DNA from: Thiodiazotropha sp040507005 | GTDB taxonomy: Bacteria; Pseudomonadota; Gammaproteobacteria; Chromatiales; Chromatiaceae | DNA length: 64,000 nt | Direction of reading: 5' to 3' | Assembly (NCBI GenBank): GCA_040507005.1 | Contig: JBEVVS010000023.1 | Span: 1 to 64,000, forward strand | In this document: piece after piece, positions 9,103-18,161 of the stretch | Layout of the letters: every line of letters begins with the position of its first letter | How positions within the stretch are numbered: the first letter of the stretch is position 1 | The notes under the pieces: generated by a model | Told to the model about the DNA's origin: nothing | Databases searched by the model: none | The model's input: the letters and a program-made list of their open reading frames with translations, nothing else | Program-made: the position numbers and the translations under genes

Positions 9103-11068
9103 TTACTCGGTAACACCCGCTTTCATGTTGAAACTCAGTCTGGTGATGGGCCTGGCATTGTTACCGCACGCAGCAAACATCCCCATCAACATCTTACTCT
9201 ATCTCTTATTGTTGTTTAGTTGGCGTATTGCCAGTCTCCACTGGCACAGACTTGAACCGGGACAATGGTTGCTTCTGCTGGTTACCTTGGCATCCATATT
9301 TATCGTCTATTCCAGATACCAGACACTGTTGGGACGAGATCCCGGCGTTGCACTATTGGGAGTAATGCTACTGCTCAAGGTCATGGAAACAAAAAAGCGG
9401 CGTGATATCTACGTATCTGTATTTATCTCCTATTTTGTCGTGGTCACTCAATTCCTCTTCAGCCAGTCGTTGTTGTTATCTCTCTATCTTGTGCTGGTGG
9501 TTACCGCACTCACTGCGCTGTTATTGGAAATAAACCGGGTCACGCCACCACGAAATTTACTCCACCCGTTCATAAAAACAATTCAGATAACCATCCAGGC
9601 TTTACCCATTGCAATCATCCTCTTCATTATATTTCCCCGTATCACTCAACCCCTATGGAACTTTACTTCTCAATCGGCCGCCAGGACCGGTCTCAGTGAT
9701 AGAGTCACACCTGGCTCAGTCAGTGATCTGATTGAATCATCGGAAGTGGCATTCAGGGCAGAATTCAAACAACCGCCGCCGCCAGCCCAGCAACGTTATT
9801 GGCGAGCGCTGGTTCTATGGGATACGGACGGATATAGCTGGTACACGGATAAGCAACAACCTATCCCTACGAGCAGCACACAGCTGATCATGTTGGGCCA
9901 GCCAATCAAGTATGAAATCTTCCTTGAGCCACATGATGAAAATTGGCTTGTCTCCCTCGATCTCCCCCTGGAAGCACCGGCAAGAAGCAGCCTGAGCCAT
10001 GATTTTCAACTGATTCACAATAATGCCGTGACAAAAGCAAAATCTTACACGCTGCATTCGCTGACCGGCTACCGCATGACCGAGCTTGCACCGATTCGAC
10101 GTCAAAGAGCATTACAACTTGGAGAAAACGTTACCGATAAGCAACGTCAATTGGTCACACAATGGCGCCTGGCATCAAAAACCGACACACAAATTGTCGA
10201 ACAGGCATTGCACTACTTCAACACTGAGCCTTTCATATACACACTATCTCCTCCGACATATCGAGATAATCCCATTGAAGAATTTTTATTTCAGGGCAGG
10301 GCAGGTTTCTGTGAACACTACGCCACAAGTTTCACCCAATTGATGCGCATTGCAGGCATCCCTTCACGCCTGGTATTGGGTTACCAGGGTGGTGACTACA
10401 ATGAATTCGGCGACTACTTTATTATCCGCCAATACCATGCCCATGCCTGGTCTGAGGTGTGGCTGGATGGTAGGGGTTGGGTGAGAATCGATCCTACCGC
10501 AGCCGTCGCGCCGGAGCGGATTGAGTACCCCATTCGCATGGCTTTTGGTGAAGATGGTTCCCCCGCCATGTTTGAGATAGCGGGGAGCGGTTTGGTTACA
10601 TCAATGCTGCGTCAGTTCAGCCATGCCCTGGATAGTGCCAACATCCAATGGCGGCGCTGGATTATAGGCTACAGCAGGGAACACCAGTTTACCCTGATGC
10701 GTAATTTTGGATTGGACGCTTTTAGCACTGTCCAATGGGGTTTGATCACACTGGGATTGGTGGCGATTATTCTGTTAGTTGTGGTGTTGATAATCATCCG
10801 TCAGGGCAGTCTCAGGCTTTCTCCCACACAACAGCTCTATCTGCGCTTCTGCAACAAGCTGTCTCGTTTGGGTATCAGCCGTAGATCCTACGAAGGCCCC
10901 ATGGATTTCGCCAAGCGGGCAGCTCATCAGCGTCCCGATCTGGCGAACCAAATCATGGCGATTATCAACCTCTATATCGAACTGCGTTACGCCTCACAGG
11001 CGGGTGAAGGAGAGCAACAGCGAGCATTCGCCAAACAGGTTCGCCTGTTCCGTCCTCGACGCAGGTGA
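9086..11068 (+). CDS. Membrane transglutaminase-like protein (DUF3488-transglut_core-DUF4129)
   Basis: Third gene of the moxR cassette. About 660 residues: five to six N-terminal transmembrane helices (DUF3488, about residues 10-190), an extracytoplasmic transglutaminase/protease-like core with the Cys-His-Asp triad visible as AGFCEHYATSF, YHAHAWSEVW and WVRIDPTAA (about 410-485), a further helix near 555-580 (LITLGLVAIILLVVVLII) and a cytoplasmic DUF4129-like tail. The open frame extends to a TTG at 9065; ATG codons at 9080, 9083 and 9086 follow ACGGGG, and 9086 gives the best spacing, so I chose it. It overlaps the DUF58 gene by 17 bases. Substrate unknown. Confidence 0.92.
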   Translation: MKQPVDYSVTPAFMLKLSLVMGLALLPHAANIPINILLYLLLLFSWRIASLHWHRLEPGQWLLLLVTLASIFIVYSRYQTLLGRDPGVALLGVMLLLKVMETKKRRDIYVSVFISYFVVVTQFLFSQSLLLSLYLVLVVTALTALLLEINRVTPPRNLLHPFIKTIQITIQALPIAIILFIIFPRITQPLWNFTSQSAARTGLSDRVTPGSVSDLIESSEVAFRAEFKQPPPPAQQRYWRALVLWDTDGYSWYTDKQQPIPTSSTQLIMLGQPIKYEIFLEPHDENWLVSLDLPLEAPARSSLSHDFQLIHNNAVTKAKSYTLHSLTGYRMTELAPIRRQRALQLGENVTDKQRQLVTQWRLASKTDTQIVEQALHYFNTEPFIYTLSPPTYRDNPIEEFLFQGRAGFCEHYATSFTQLMRIAGIPSRLVLGYQGGDYNEFGDYFIIRQYHAHAWSEVWLDGRGWVRIDPTAAVAPERIEYPIRMAFGEDGSPAMFEIAGSGLVTSMLRQFSHALDSANIQWRRWIIGYSREHQFTLMRNFGLDAFSTVQWGLITLGLVAIILLVVVLIIIRQGSLRLSPTQQLYLRFCNKLSRLGISRRSYEGPMDFAKRAAHQRPDLANQIMAIINLYIELRYASQAGEGEQQRAFAKQVRLFRPRRR

Positions 11069-11075
11069 TACTCAA

Positions 11076-11312
11076 TCAGCCATGTAATATGGCATACAGC
11101 CTATCTTTCAATAATACGCGCCGTTTCTTCATCTCCTCCATATGGAAATCGGAAACCGGGTTGTGCAACTCCTCAAGATTGCGGATATGCGCGTCCAACC
11201 AGTCATATTCGTCCATCAGGTTATGGAAGACATCACTGCTGGCGCGCAACGCCGCAATTTTGTCGGCATATTCGGGAAATTCATGTAACAAATCGTGGGA
11301 TTCGCCCAACAT
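11076..11312 (-). CDS. YdcH family (DUF465) small helical protein
   Basis: 78-residue all-helical protein of the YdcH/DUF465 type: the N-terminal HDLLHEFPEYADKI and the central FHNLMDEYDWLDAHIRNLE are characteristic, followed by a basic coiled segment MKKRRVLLKDRLYAIL. No function is established for the family. It is convergent with the transglutaminase gene (seven bases apart) and downstream of mnmE; the 131 bases between its start and the mnmE stop hold no other gene. Confidence 0.85.
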   Translation of the reverse strand: MLGESHDLLHEFPEYADKIAALRASSDVFHNLMDEYDWLDAHIRNLEELHNPVSDFHMEEMKKRRVLLKDRLYAILHG

Positions 11313-11443
11313 AGTTTCATCTCCTCGTTCAATAAGTCACTCTATTGCACCATAGTTAGCCCTGGCTTTACCACGTCTACAATGTGCTCGATCAAAAAAA
11401 ATTCGGTTTGTCGAAAAACTGGATGCGTAGCGGAACAAGGTGA

Positions 11444-12790
11444 TTATTTGCCGATACAAAAGCTACTGAAAATTCGTCCCAATAGATCATCTGCGGTAAA
11501 TTCCCCGGTAATCTCCCCTAGCGATTGCTGGGCAAGTCGCAGATCTTCAGCCAACAATTCACCCGCGCTGTCTCGGCTCAGACTCAGTTCTCCCTGGCGA
11601 AGATGATCGATGGCTCTCTCCAAGGCATCCAGGTGGCGTCGCCTGGCGATGAAATCCCCTTCGCCCAGGTGCTGATAGCCAGCACACTGTTTCAAATGTG
11701 CCCTTAGCAGATCTATACCCTCACCCCGGGTGGCGGATAGGGCGATCTCAACTCCCGTATCATCCTCCTTGAGACCCGGCGCATTGGCTGTGATATCGAT
11801 CTTGTTTCGGATCAGGGTGACGGGAACACCCTGGGGCAATTGGTCTCTATCCATGGCGAGATGGTGGGGATCCCTATGGTCGTCAAAGACCCACAGAACC
11901 CGATCCGCAAGCGCCATCTCCTGTTTCGCTCGACGAATCCCCTCCGCTTCGACGGGATCCTGACTATCACGCATACCTGCGGTATCTATGATATGCAGCG
12001 GCATACCCTCAATGGTGATCCGCTCTCGCAACAGATCCCTGGTGGTTCCCGGTATGTCGGTGACAATGGCGGCCTCAGCGCCGGCCAGGGCATTGAGCAG
12101 GCTCGACTTGCCCGCATTGGGTCTGCCCGCGATCACCAGGGTCAGTCCATCTCTCAGTAGTCTGCCCGTATGGGCACTCTGGCGTGTCGCCTCGATCTCA
12201 TCCAGAATTGAATGTAAGCGCTCACTTACACTGTTGTCGCTTAGGAAGTCGATCTCCTCTTCAGGAAAGTCGATAGCCGACTCCACGTAGAGCCGCAATT
12301 CGATCAGCGCCTCCACCAGTTCGTGTATCTTGTTCGAGAATGCCCCTTGCAGGGTACGTGTGGCGGATCGGACCGCTGCGTGACTCTCCGCATCGATCAG
12401 ATCCGCAATCGCTTCGGCCTGTACCAGATCGAGCTTATCGTTGAGGAAGGCCCGTTCACTGAATTCACCAGGGCGCGCCAGACGCACACCATGCTGAAGG
12501 ATCTGTTGCAGCAGCAGATCCAAAACCACTGGACCGCCATGTCCCTGCAGCTCCAACACATCTTCACCGGTAAATGAGTGTGGACCGGGGAAATAGATGG
12601 CCAGGCCGCTGTCGATGATATTCTCACGCTGATCGCGGAAGGATCGCAGACATGCCTGCCTGGGTGGAGGCACCGAACCCAACATCAGCTTGGCAATCCT
12701 GCCGCACTCGGCTCCGCTTATGCGGACTATGCCAACACTGCCTCGACCCGGCGGTGTGGCGATTGCCGCGATGGTGTCAAGCGGCCGCAT
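11444..12790 (-). CDS. mnmE: tRNA modification GTPase MnmE
   Basis: Potassium-stimulated dimerising GTPase that forms the wobble-uridine modification complex with MnmG. 448 residues: N-terminal tetrahydrofolate-binding domain (TIAAIATPPGRGSVGIVRISG), helical domain, inserted G domain from about residue 215 with G1 GRPNAGKSSLLNAL, G2/G3 DIPGTTRD and DTAGMRDS, G4 RNKID, and the family-defining C-terminal FCIGK that supplies the one-carbon-handling cysteine. Sixteen bases separate it from yidC upstream. A SlmA-like palindrome overlaps codons for VSERL (12213-12230). Confidence 0.98.
   Translation of the reverse strand: MRPLDTIAAIATPPGRGSVGIVRISGAECGRIAKLMLGSVPPPRQACLRSFRDQRENIIDSGLAIYFPGPHSFTGEDVLELQGHGGPVVLDLLLQQILQHGVRLARPGEFSERAFLNDKLDLVQAEAIADLIDAESHAAVRSATRTLQGAFSNKIHELVEALIELRLYVESAIDFPEEEIDFLSDNSVSERLHSILDEIEATRQSAHTGRLLRDGLTLVIAGRPNAGKSSLLNALAGAEAAIVTDIPGTTRDLLRERITIEGMPLHIIDTAGMRDSQDPVEAEGIRRAKQEMALADRVLWVFDDHRDPHHLAMDRDQLPQGVPVTLIRNKIDITANAPGLKEDDTGVEIALSATRGEGIDLLRAHLKQCAGYQHLGEGDFIARRRHLDALERAIDHLRQGELSLSRDSAGELLAEDLRLAQQSLGEITGEFTADDLLGRIFSSFCIGK
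12213..12230. promoter_or_regulatory. SlmA-like palindromic site within mnmE
   Basis: TGTAAGCGCTCACTTACA has six-base arms TGTAAG/CTTACA and contains GTAAGCGCTCAC, close to the Escherichia coli SlmA site GTGAGTACTCAC. It shares 15 of 19 aligned bases with the palindrome at 23032-23049. Binding is inferred from similarity only. Confidence 0.4.
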
Positions 12791-12805
12791 GGTCAGGCAG
12801 GTAGA

Positions 12806-14473
12806 TCAGCTTGCTGCTTGTTCGATCTTGCGCGTGATATACCACTGTTGAGCAATCGAAATCAGGTTGTTGACCACCCAATAGAGCACCAACCCAGCCG
12901 GGAAGAAGGCAAAAAATATGGTGAACACAAAAGGCAGTGTCATCAAGATTTTAGCCTGCATCGGATCAGGCGGTGCCGGATTGAGCTTCTGCTGCACGAA
13001 CATGGAGACACCCATGATCAAGGGCAGAATGAAATAGGGATCTTTTTCCGACAGACTTTCAATCCATAAAATCCATGGCGCCTGGCGCAGTTCGACGCTC
13101 TCCAGCAGAACCCAGTAGAGGGCAATGAAGACAGGTATCTGAACCAGGATCGGCAGACAGCCGCCCAGGGGATTGATCTTCTCTTTCTTATAGAGCTCCA
13201 TCATGGCGGCCTGAATGCGTTGCTTGTCATCGCCATAGCGATCCTTGATCGCCTGTATCCTTGGCGTGAACTTACGCATGTTTGCCATCGATTTATAACT
13301 GGTTTCGGAGAGTTTGAAGAATGCCGCCTTTATCAGCAAGGTCAGAATGATGATCGACCAACCCCAGTTACCCACCCAGTTATGGATGGTTTTCAAGAGC
13401 CAGAAGATGGGCTTGGCGATCACCGTCAACCAGCCATAATCCACTGTCAGCTCAAGGCCCTCGGCTATGACCTCCAACTGGTCCTGTAACTTCGGTCCAA
13501 TGTAGAGTTGACGGGTCAGGGTAGCGCTTTCTCCCGCTGTGACGGTCACGGTGGGGGAGTAGCTGCCGATAAGATACTTACCCCCAGAGAGTGCGTTGGT
13601 GTAGTAGTGCTCCACTTGGTCTTTGGGTGGTATCCAGGCGCTCAGAAAATAGTGCTGAATCATAGCCAGCCAACCCTGATCGGACTCCACGTTGAGCTTC
13701 TTCTTTGCCATATCGTCGAAATCCACCTTTTCATACTTATCCTTGGGGTTGTAAAAGACACCCCCCGTGTAGGTATAGGTGGTGAAGCCGTTGCCGTCAC
13801 TGCTTGGTTCCATCCGCTGCAGCTGTCCATAATCCCTCGCTGCCCAGCCTGTCGTGGATTGGTTGTCGATCAGATACTCAACATCGGCCAGATAGCTGCC
13901 GCGACGAAACGTGAATTGTTTTGTGACCCTAACGCCGTCGCTATTCGACCATGTCAGGGGTACTGTCAGCTCGTCACTGCCATCCGCCATCTTGTATTGC
14001 GTCTGTTGTGCCTGGTAGACGGCCTCATGATTGGGGGCTTTACCCGCCTCGCTGCCGATCAGGCCGGATTGGGCGATAAAGATATCCGGTTCCCGGGACG
14101 TCAATAGTTCAACCTTTATGTCCGGCTGATCCAGGGATTCGGGATAGTCGAGCAGCAGTGCCTTCTGTACCGTGCCGCCCCGGGTGGAGATCTCCAATTT
14201 GAGCAGATCGGTATCGACGCGTACAACCTGTGCCTGAGTCGATCCGGCAGACGCATCCTCAGTCCCCGGCCCGGCGGCCGCAGGCAGTTCTGCCTTGACC
14301 TCAACCGTCGGTACAGATTCGGAACTGCTGTCAACCACATCGGGGGTCACCGAACCATCTGCGGTCTGTGGCCTGGCTTGACTCTTGGGACCATAGTCCT
14401 GCTGCCAAGCCTGATAGAGCAATAAACCAACAAAGGCGAGAACAAAAAATAGGATCAGTCTTATATTATCCAT
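12806..14473 (-). CDS. yidC: Membrane protein insertase YidC (Oxa1 family)
   Basis: Inner-membrane insertase acting with or without SecYEG; inserts small membrane proteins including F0 subunit c. 555 residues as in other gammaproteobacteria: N-terminal helix (IRLILFFVLAFVGLLLYQAW), a linker with low-complexity acidic/Ser-rich sequence (about 30-75), a large periplasmic domain, and the conserved core of five helices from about residue 345 with the hydrophilic-groove arginine region KAAFFKLSETSYKSMANMR and GCLPILVQIPVFIALYWVL. Overlaps yidD by eight bases. Confidence 0.98.
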   Translation of the reverse strand: MDNIRLILFFVLAFVGLLLYQAWQQDYGPKSQARPQTADGSVTPDVVDSSSESVPTVEVKAELPAAAGPGTEDASAGSTQAQVVRVDTDLLKLEISTRGGTVQKALLLDYPESLDQPDIKVELLTSREPDIFIAQSGLIGSEAGKAPNHEAVYQAQQTQYKMADGSDELTVPLTWSNSDGVRVTKQFTFRRGSYLADVEYLIDNQSTTGWAARDYGQLQRMEPSSDGNGFTTYTYTGGVFYNPKDKYEKVDFDDMAKKKLNVESDQGWLAMIQHYFLSAWIPPKDQVEHYYTNALSGGKYLIGSYSPTVTVTAGESATLTRQLYIGPKLQDQLEVIAEGLELTVDYGWLTVIAKPIFWLLKTIHNWVGNWGWSIIILTLLIKAAFFKLSETSYKSMANMRKFTPRIQAIKDRYGDDKQRIQAAMMELYKKEKINPLGGCLPILVQIPVFIALYWVLLESVELRQAPWILWIESLSEKDPYFILPLIMGVSMFVQQKLNPAPPDPMQAKILMTLPFVFTIFFAFFPAGLVLYWVVNNLISIAQQWYITRKIEQAAS

Positions 14474-14702
14474 GGAACTGCTTTTTTCGGGGTTCAGGTA
14501 CCGGGTCTACACCGCCTTCATGCCAGGGATGGCAACGGGAGACACGCTTCATAGAGAGCCAGAGGCCTCGTACTACTCCATGCTTTTCCAGGGCCTCTAG
14601 GGCATAGGCAGAGCAGCTCGGATAGAAACGGCAATGTTGCCCCACAAACGGGCTCAGAATCGTTTGGTAGAGCTTGATCAGTGAAATCACGATGCGGCGC
14701 AT
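14466..14702 (-). CDS. yidD: Membrane protein insertion efficiency factor YidD
   Basis: Small amphipathic membrane-associated protein that aids YidC-dependent insertion. The open frame extends to 14747, but the family begins at MRRIVISLIKLYQ; GGTGGA five bases before the ATG at 14702 decides this start and gives 78 residues. The signature CRFYPSCSAYALEALEKHG and CHPWHEGGVDPVP are intact with three conserved cysteines. Overlaps rnpA at its start by 16 bases and yidC at its end by eight, so the three are translationally linked. Confidence 0.93.
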   Translation of the reverse strand: MRRIVISLIKLYQTILSPFVGQHCRFYPSCSAYALEALEKHGVVRGLWLSMKRVSRCHPWHEGGVDPVPEPRKKQFHG

Positions 14703-15052
14703 TGTTCCACCATCTTTCGCCAATGTTGTCCAAGGGAGTTCAAACATTGCCTATTCTCGGCATTTACAGCGCCATGTCTAGAGACAACTACCAGATCCCG
14801 CCCCGCCAACACTTCCTGGTTCAGTCTGAAACTTTCCCTAATCAAACGCTTAATGCGATTTCTATCCACGGCACTGGGACTGCTTTTTTTTGAGACCGCC
14901 AAGCCGAGTCGCGCATAGCCAAGCCTGTTGGGTCTGGCAAGGACCAGAAATAGCCTATCTGAAGAGCGCTGCCCGTCACGAAAAACCCGACGGTAGTCGT
15001 CGGGCTTGAGAAGTCTGCAACGACGGGGAAAATTCCCTTCGGATGTTGGCAA
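14687..15052 (-). CDS. rnpA: Ribonuclease P protein component
   Basis: Basic protein cofactor of RNase P, which matures tRNA 5-prime ends. 121 residues with the RNR motif VDRNRIKRLIRESFR (about 61-75) and the conserved FxxVF-like start of the fold, DYRRVFRDGQR. The start in frame is TTG at 15052, 15 bases past the rpmH stop, as usual for this pair; no other start fits before the conserved region. The catalytic RNA gene is not in this window. Confidence 0.95.
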   Translation of the reverse strand: MPTSEGNFPRRCRLLKPDDYRRVFRDGQRSSDRLFLVLARPNRLGYARLGLAVSKKSSPSAVDRNRIKRLIRESFRLNQEVLAGRDLVVVSRHGAVNAENRQCLNSLGQHWRKMVEQCAAS

Positions 15053-15067
15053 GGAGTGTATATATAT

Positions 15068-15202
15068 TCAGAGTGCCAGGCGGGCGCGTCCCTTGGCCCG
15101 GCGCGCCTTAAGCACTTTGCGGCCATTGCGAGTTGCCATGCGTGCGCGAAAACCGTGGGTACGCGCTCTCTTCAAATTACTGGGTTGAAAGGTTCTTTTC
15201 AT
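15068..15202 (-). CDS. rpmH: 50S ribosomal protein L34
   Basis: Short gene read directly from the minus strand: 44 codons beginning MKRTFQPSNLKRARTHGFRA and ending RAKGRARLAL. This is the full L34 consensus length, very rich in Arg and Lys, including the invariant HGFRARMATRNGRKVL region. First gene of the rpmH-rnpA-yidD-yidC-mnmE operon and divergent from dnaA, the typical origin arrangement. Confidence 0.98.
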   Translation of the reverse strand: MKRTFQPSNLKRARTHGFRARMATRNGRKVLKARRAKGRARLAL

Positions 15203-15266
15203 AGCTGTCTACCGGTAGATCCGCCAATAAATCGAAAAATAATTTATGGTCGAAAAAAAGACGCGT

Positions 15267-15296
15267 AGCCTAGTCCTAAACACCCTCACCTGTCAA
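15267..15296 (-). promoter_or_regulatory. Probable rpmH operon promoter
   Basis: On the minus strand a perfect -35 TTGACA (15296-15291) is followed after 18 bases by TAGGCT (15272-15267), about 65 bases before the rpmH ATG. The remaining dnaA-rpmH intergenic DNA (15203-15465) has A/T-rich runs but no perfect DnaA box. Confidence 0.6.
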
Positions 15297-15465
15297 TAGA
15301 CAATCCACTTTAAAAAAGTCGCCGCCTAACCCCTTTCGGCTATAGATAACTGCTCCGACCAGAGGTAGACTTGACAGTTCAAACGAGTATGGCCAGAGGG
15401 CGTTCAGAGCCGGTTGGCTGGTTACAAATCGATCATAACTCATCCAACGCTGCTGGAGAGAGAAC

Positions 15466-16800
15466 TTGAACCTTTGGCAACGATGTTCCGAACATCTTGA
15501 ACAGGTGTTATCACCACAACAGTTCAACACATGGATACGCCCTCTACAAATCGTTGAAGACCAAAACCACCTGAAACTCCTGGCACCTAACCGGTTCGTT
15601 CTAGACTGGGTACGCAACCACTACCTGGATACAATTCAGGATCATCTGAACAATTTATGCGAAGGCAATCCACCAACCGTCAGGGTGGAGATTGGCAGCA
15701 AAAGACGCCCCGCACAAAAACAGAATGACCAAGTAATAAACAACAAATATTCTCAAAAAGAGGAGAAAACCCCCTCCATAAACAGCAATCTCAATCAAAG
15801 TTTCATCTTTGATACCTTCGTCGAGGGCAAGTCGAATCAGATAGCGCGTGCAGCCTCCATGCAAATAGGAGAGAATCCCGGAAAGGCTTACAACCCACTC
15901 TTTATCTATGGTGGTGTAGGTCTGGGGAAGACCCATCTCATGCATGCGGTGGGAAACATGATGCTGAAAAAGAATCCGCAAGCACGGGTGGTTTATCTAC
16001 ATTCCGAGCGCTTCGTTGCCGAAATGGTAAAGGCGTTACAACACAACACCATCGAACAATTTAAAAAACACTATCGCTCAGTTAACGCACTGCTCATCGA
16101 CGATATTCAGTTTTTCGCCGGAAAGGAGCGTTCTCAGGAAGAGTTTTTTCACACTTTCAATGCACTGTTTGAATCTCAACAGCAGATTATTCTCTCCAGC
16201 GATCGCTTCCCGAAAGAGGTAAGCGGCCTGGAGGAGCGGCTCAAATCCCGCTTTGGGTGGGGACTGACCGTCGCCATCGAACCACCAGATCTCGAGACCC
16301 GTGTCGCCATTCTACAGAGCAAGGCGCTGCAACTTAACGTCGAGCTACCCAATGAAGTTGCCTTTTTCATGGGTAAGCGAATTCGCTCCAACATCAGAGA
16401 ACTGGAAGGAGCATTGCGTAGAGTCATCGCAAACTCCACCTTCACGGGTAGAGAAATCAACCTGGACTTTGCCAAGAACGCCCTGCGCGACATGCTTGCC
16501 GCCCATGACAAACAGATCACTATAGAGAATATCCAGAAGACCGTGGCGGAGTATTTTCAAATCCGTACATCTGATCTAACTTCTTCCAAGCGAAGCCGAT
16601 CGATAGCCCGCCCAAGACAGATTGCCATGACCCTCGCCAAGGAGCTGACCAATCACAGTCTTCCGGAGATTGGTAACGCCTTCGGTGGAAGAGATCATAC
16701 AACTGTCATTCATGCCAATCGCAAAGTTAAGGAACTGCGAGAGAGCGATCCCCGTATATCCGAGGACTATTCCAATCTGTTGAGAACCCTCAGCAGTTAA
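15466..16800 (+). CDS. dnaA: Chromosomal replication initiator DnaA
   Basis: AAA+ initiator that binds DnaA boxes and melts oriC. 444 residues: domain I (1-75, LWQRCSEHLEQVLSPQQFNTWI), a short Gln/Asn/Lys-rich linker (80-110), AAA+ domain with Walker A GGVGLGKTH (149-157) and Walker B LLIDDIQF, and the C-terminal DNA-binding domain with the signature GGRDHTTVIHANRK. The start is TTG at 15466, preceded by GGAGAGAG; no ATG or GTG fits the conserved N terminus. A weak start may limit synthesis, which is inference. Confidence 0.98.
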   Translation: MNLWQRCSEHLEQVLSPQQFNTWIRPLQIVEDQNHLKLLAPNRFVLDWVRNHYLDTIQDHLNNLCEGNPPTVRVEIGSKRRPAQKQNDQVINNKYSQKEEKTPSINSNLNQSFIFDTFVEGKSNQIARAASMQIGENPGKAYNPLFIYGGVGLGKTHLMHAVGNMMLKKNPQARVVYLHSERFVAEMVKALQHNTIEQFKKHYRSVNALLIDDIQFFAGKERSQEEFFHTFNALFESQQQIILSSDRFPKEVSGLEERLKSRFGWGLTVAIEPPDLETRVAILQSKALQLNVELPNEVAFFMGKRIRSNIRELEGALRRVIANSTFTGREINLDFAKNALRDMLAAHDKQITIENIQKTVAEYFQIRTSDLTSSKRSRSIARPRQIAMTLAKELTNHSLPEIGNAFGGRDHTTVIHANRKVKELRESDPRISEDYSNLLRTLSS

Positions 16801-17026
16801 TGTGGATAAATTGTTGAGAAAATCAGGTAATATTGAAGCGCTGGACTATCCACAATTCATCAACAGATAATTGGCAGCAAAAGAGACCATGAGAACAGAC
16901 ATAAAAATGAAAAAAATATTTAAAAAACATATAGATATAGACTTATACACCAAATATGCTCGAGGCTAATAATAATAACAATCTAAATTTCTTAAAAAGA
17001 ATTAATTAAATGCTGAGTGGATAAAC
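16801..17026. other. Candidate oriC between dnaA and dnaN
   Basis: The 226-base gap holds DnaA-box sequences: a perfect box TGTGGATAA at 16801-16809 (minus orientation, immediately after the dnaA stop), CTATCCACA at 16846-16854 (8 of 9), TTATACACC at 16943-16951 (8 of 9 to TTATNCACA), and AGTGGATAA at 17016-17024 (8 of 9, minus). Between them 16890-17010 is strongly A/T-rich with A-runs and could be the unwinding element. No GATC site is visible here, so SeqA/Dam-type sequestration is not suggested. Confidence 0.75.
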
Positions 17027-18127
17027 ATGAAGATAAACACTGATAGGGAAACCCTGCTCGAACCATTACAGAAGATTGCCGGTGTGGTTGAGAGGCGTCA
17101 AACACTACCTATACTCGCCAACATCCTGGTCAATGCAGGAAATGGTTTGATCCAGCTTACAGCCACTGATCTGGAAGTTGAGCTGAAAACCGAGGCCGAG
17201 GTGGAATGTGATGGAGAAGCGGATTTTACCTTGCCAGCAAGAAAGCTTCTCGATATCTGTAAGGCACTTCCAGAGTCTGCGCCAATCACACTTGATGTCT
17301 CGGAGGACAAAGTACGTCTGCAATCCGGGAGAAGTCGTTTCTCACTCAGTCTGCTCCCTGCTCGGGACTATCCGGTCATAGAACCAACACCGAGTAACAA
17401 TGTAATGACGATTAAGGAGAGTACCCTGAATCGTCTAATCGATAAGACACAATTCGCCATGGCACAGCAGGATGTTCGTTACTACCTCAACGGCATGCTG
17501 TTTGAAATCAATAAAGGGGATATACGCACTGTGGCAACAGACGGACATCGGCTGGCTATGAGCCAGGTGACGAAATCAGCCCCAGAGGATATTAATCAGC
17601 AGATTATTCTACCGCGCAAGGCGGTCATCGAATTGGGAAGATTACTCAGCAACAGCGATAACGAAATAAAGATAGAGATGAGTAACAGCTATATACGCGT
17701 ATTGCTGGAGAATGCTGTATTCACCTCAAAACTCATCGATGGAAGATTTCCGGAATATCAACGTGTAATGCCAACAGGATCAGATAAGGAAGTAGAGGCG
17801 GATAAGACCAATCTTCGTCAGTCGCTGACCCGCGCCTCTATCCTGTCCAATGAAAAGTACAGAGGCATACGCTTTGAATTGTCAGATAATCTATTGCAAC
17901 TGCAGGCTCACAACCCGGAACAGGAGGAGTCCGAGGAGGAGCTGGAAGTCAATTACAGTGGCGATGAATTAAAAATCGGCTTCAATGTCGGCTACCTCCT
18001 GGATGCCATCAATGCCATTACAGAGGATTCAATCATCATAGAACTCAAGGATACAAACAGCAGTGCCTTGATTTATGGCAAGGAGAATGATGAAAGCCGG
18101 TATGTGGTGATGCCAATGAGAATCTAG
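17027..18127 (+). CDS. dnaN: DNA polymerase III beta sliding clamp
   Basis: Ring-shaped processivity clamp. 366 residues, the family length, beginning MKINTDRETLLEPLQKIAGVVERRQTLPIL, with three repeated clamp domains and the C terminus YVVMPMRI (the gammaproteobacterial VVMPMRL-type end). It also contains VATDGHRLA (about residues 170-178). It follows oriC and is 34 bases upstream of recF, so it may be transcribed from promoters in dnaA or oriC. Confidence 0.98.
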   Translation: MKINTDRETLLEPLQKIAGVVERRQTLPILANILVNAGNGLIQLTATDLEVELKTEAEVECDGEADFTLPARKLLDICKALPESAPITLDVSEDKVRLQSGRSRFSLSLLPARDYPVIEPTPSNNVMTIKESTLNRLIDKTQFAMAQQDVRYYLNGMLFEINKGDIRTVATDGHRLAMSQVTKSAPEDINQQIILPRKAVIELGRLLSNSDNEIKIEMSNSYIRVLLENAVFTSKLIDGRFPEYQRVMPTGSDKEVEADKTNLRQSLTRASILSNEKYRGIRFELSDNLLQLQAHNPEQEESEEELEVNYSGDELKIGFNVGYLLDAINAITEDSIIIELKDTNSSALIYGKENDESRYVVMPMRI

Positions 18128-18161
18128 GAAATACTGAGATTCAGGCGTAAAAACTGACAAA

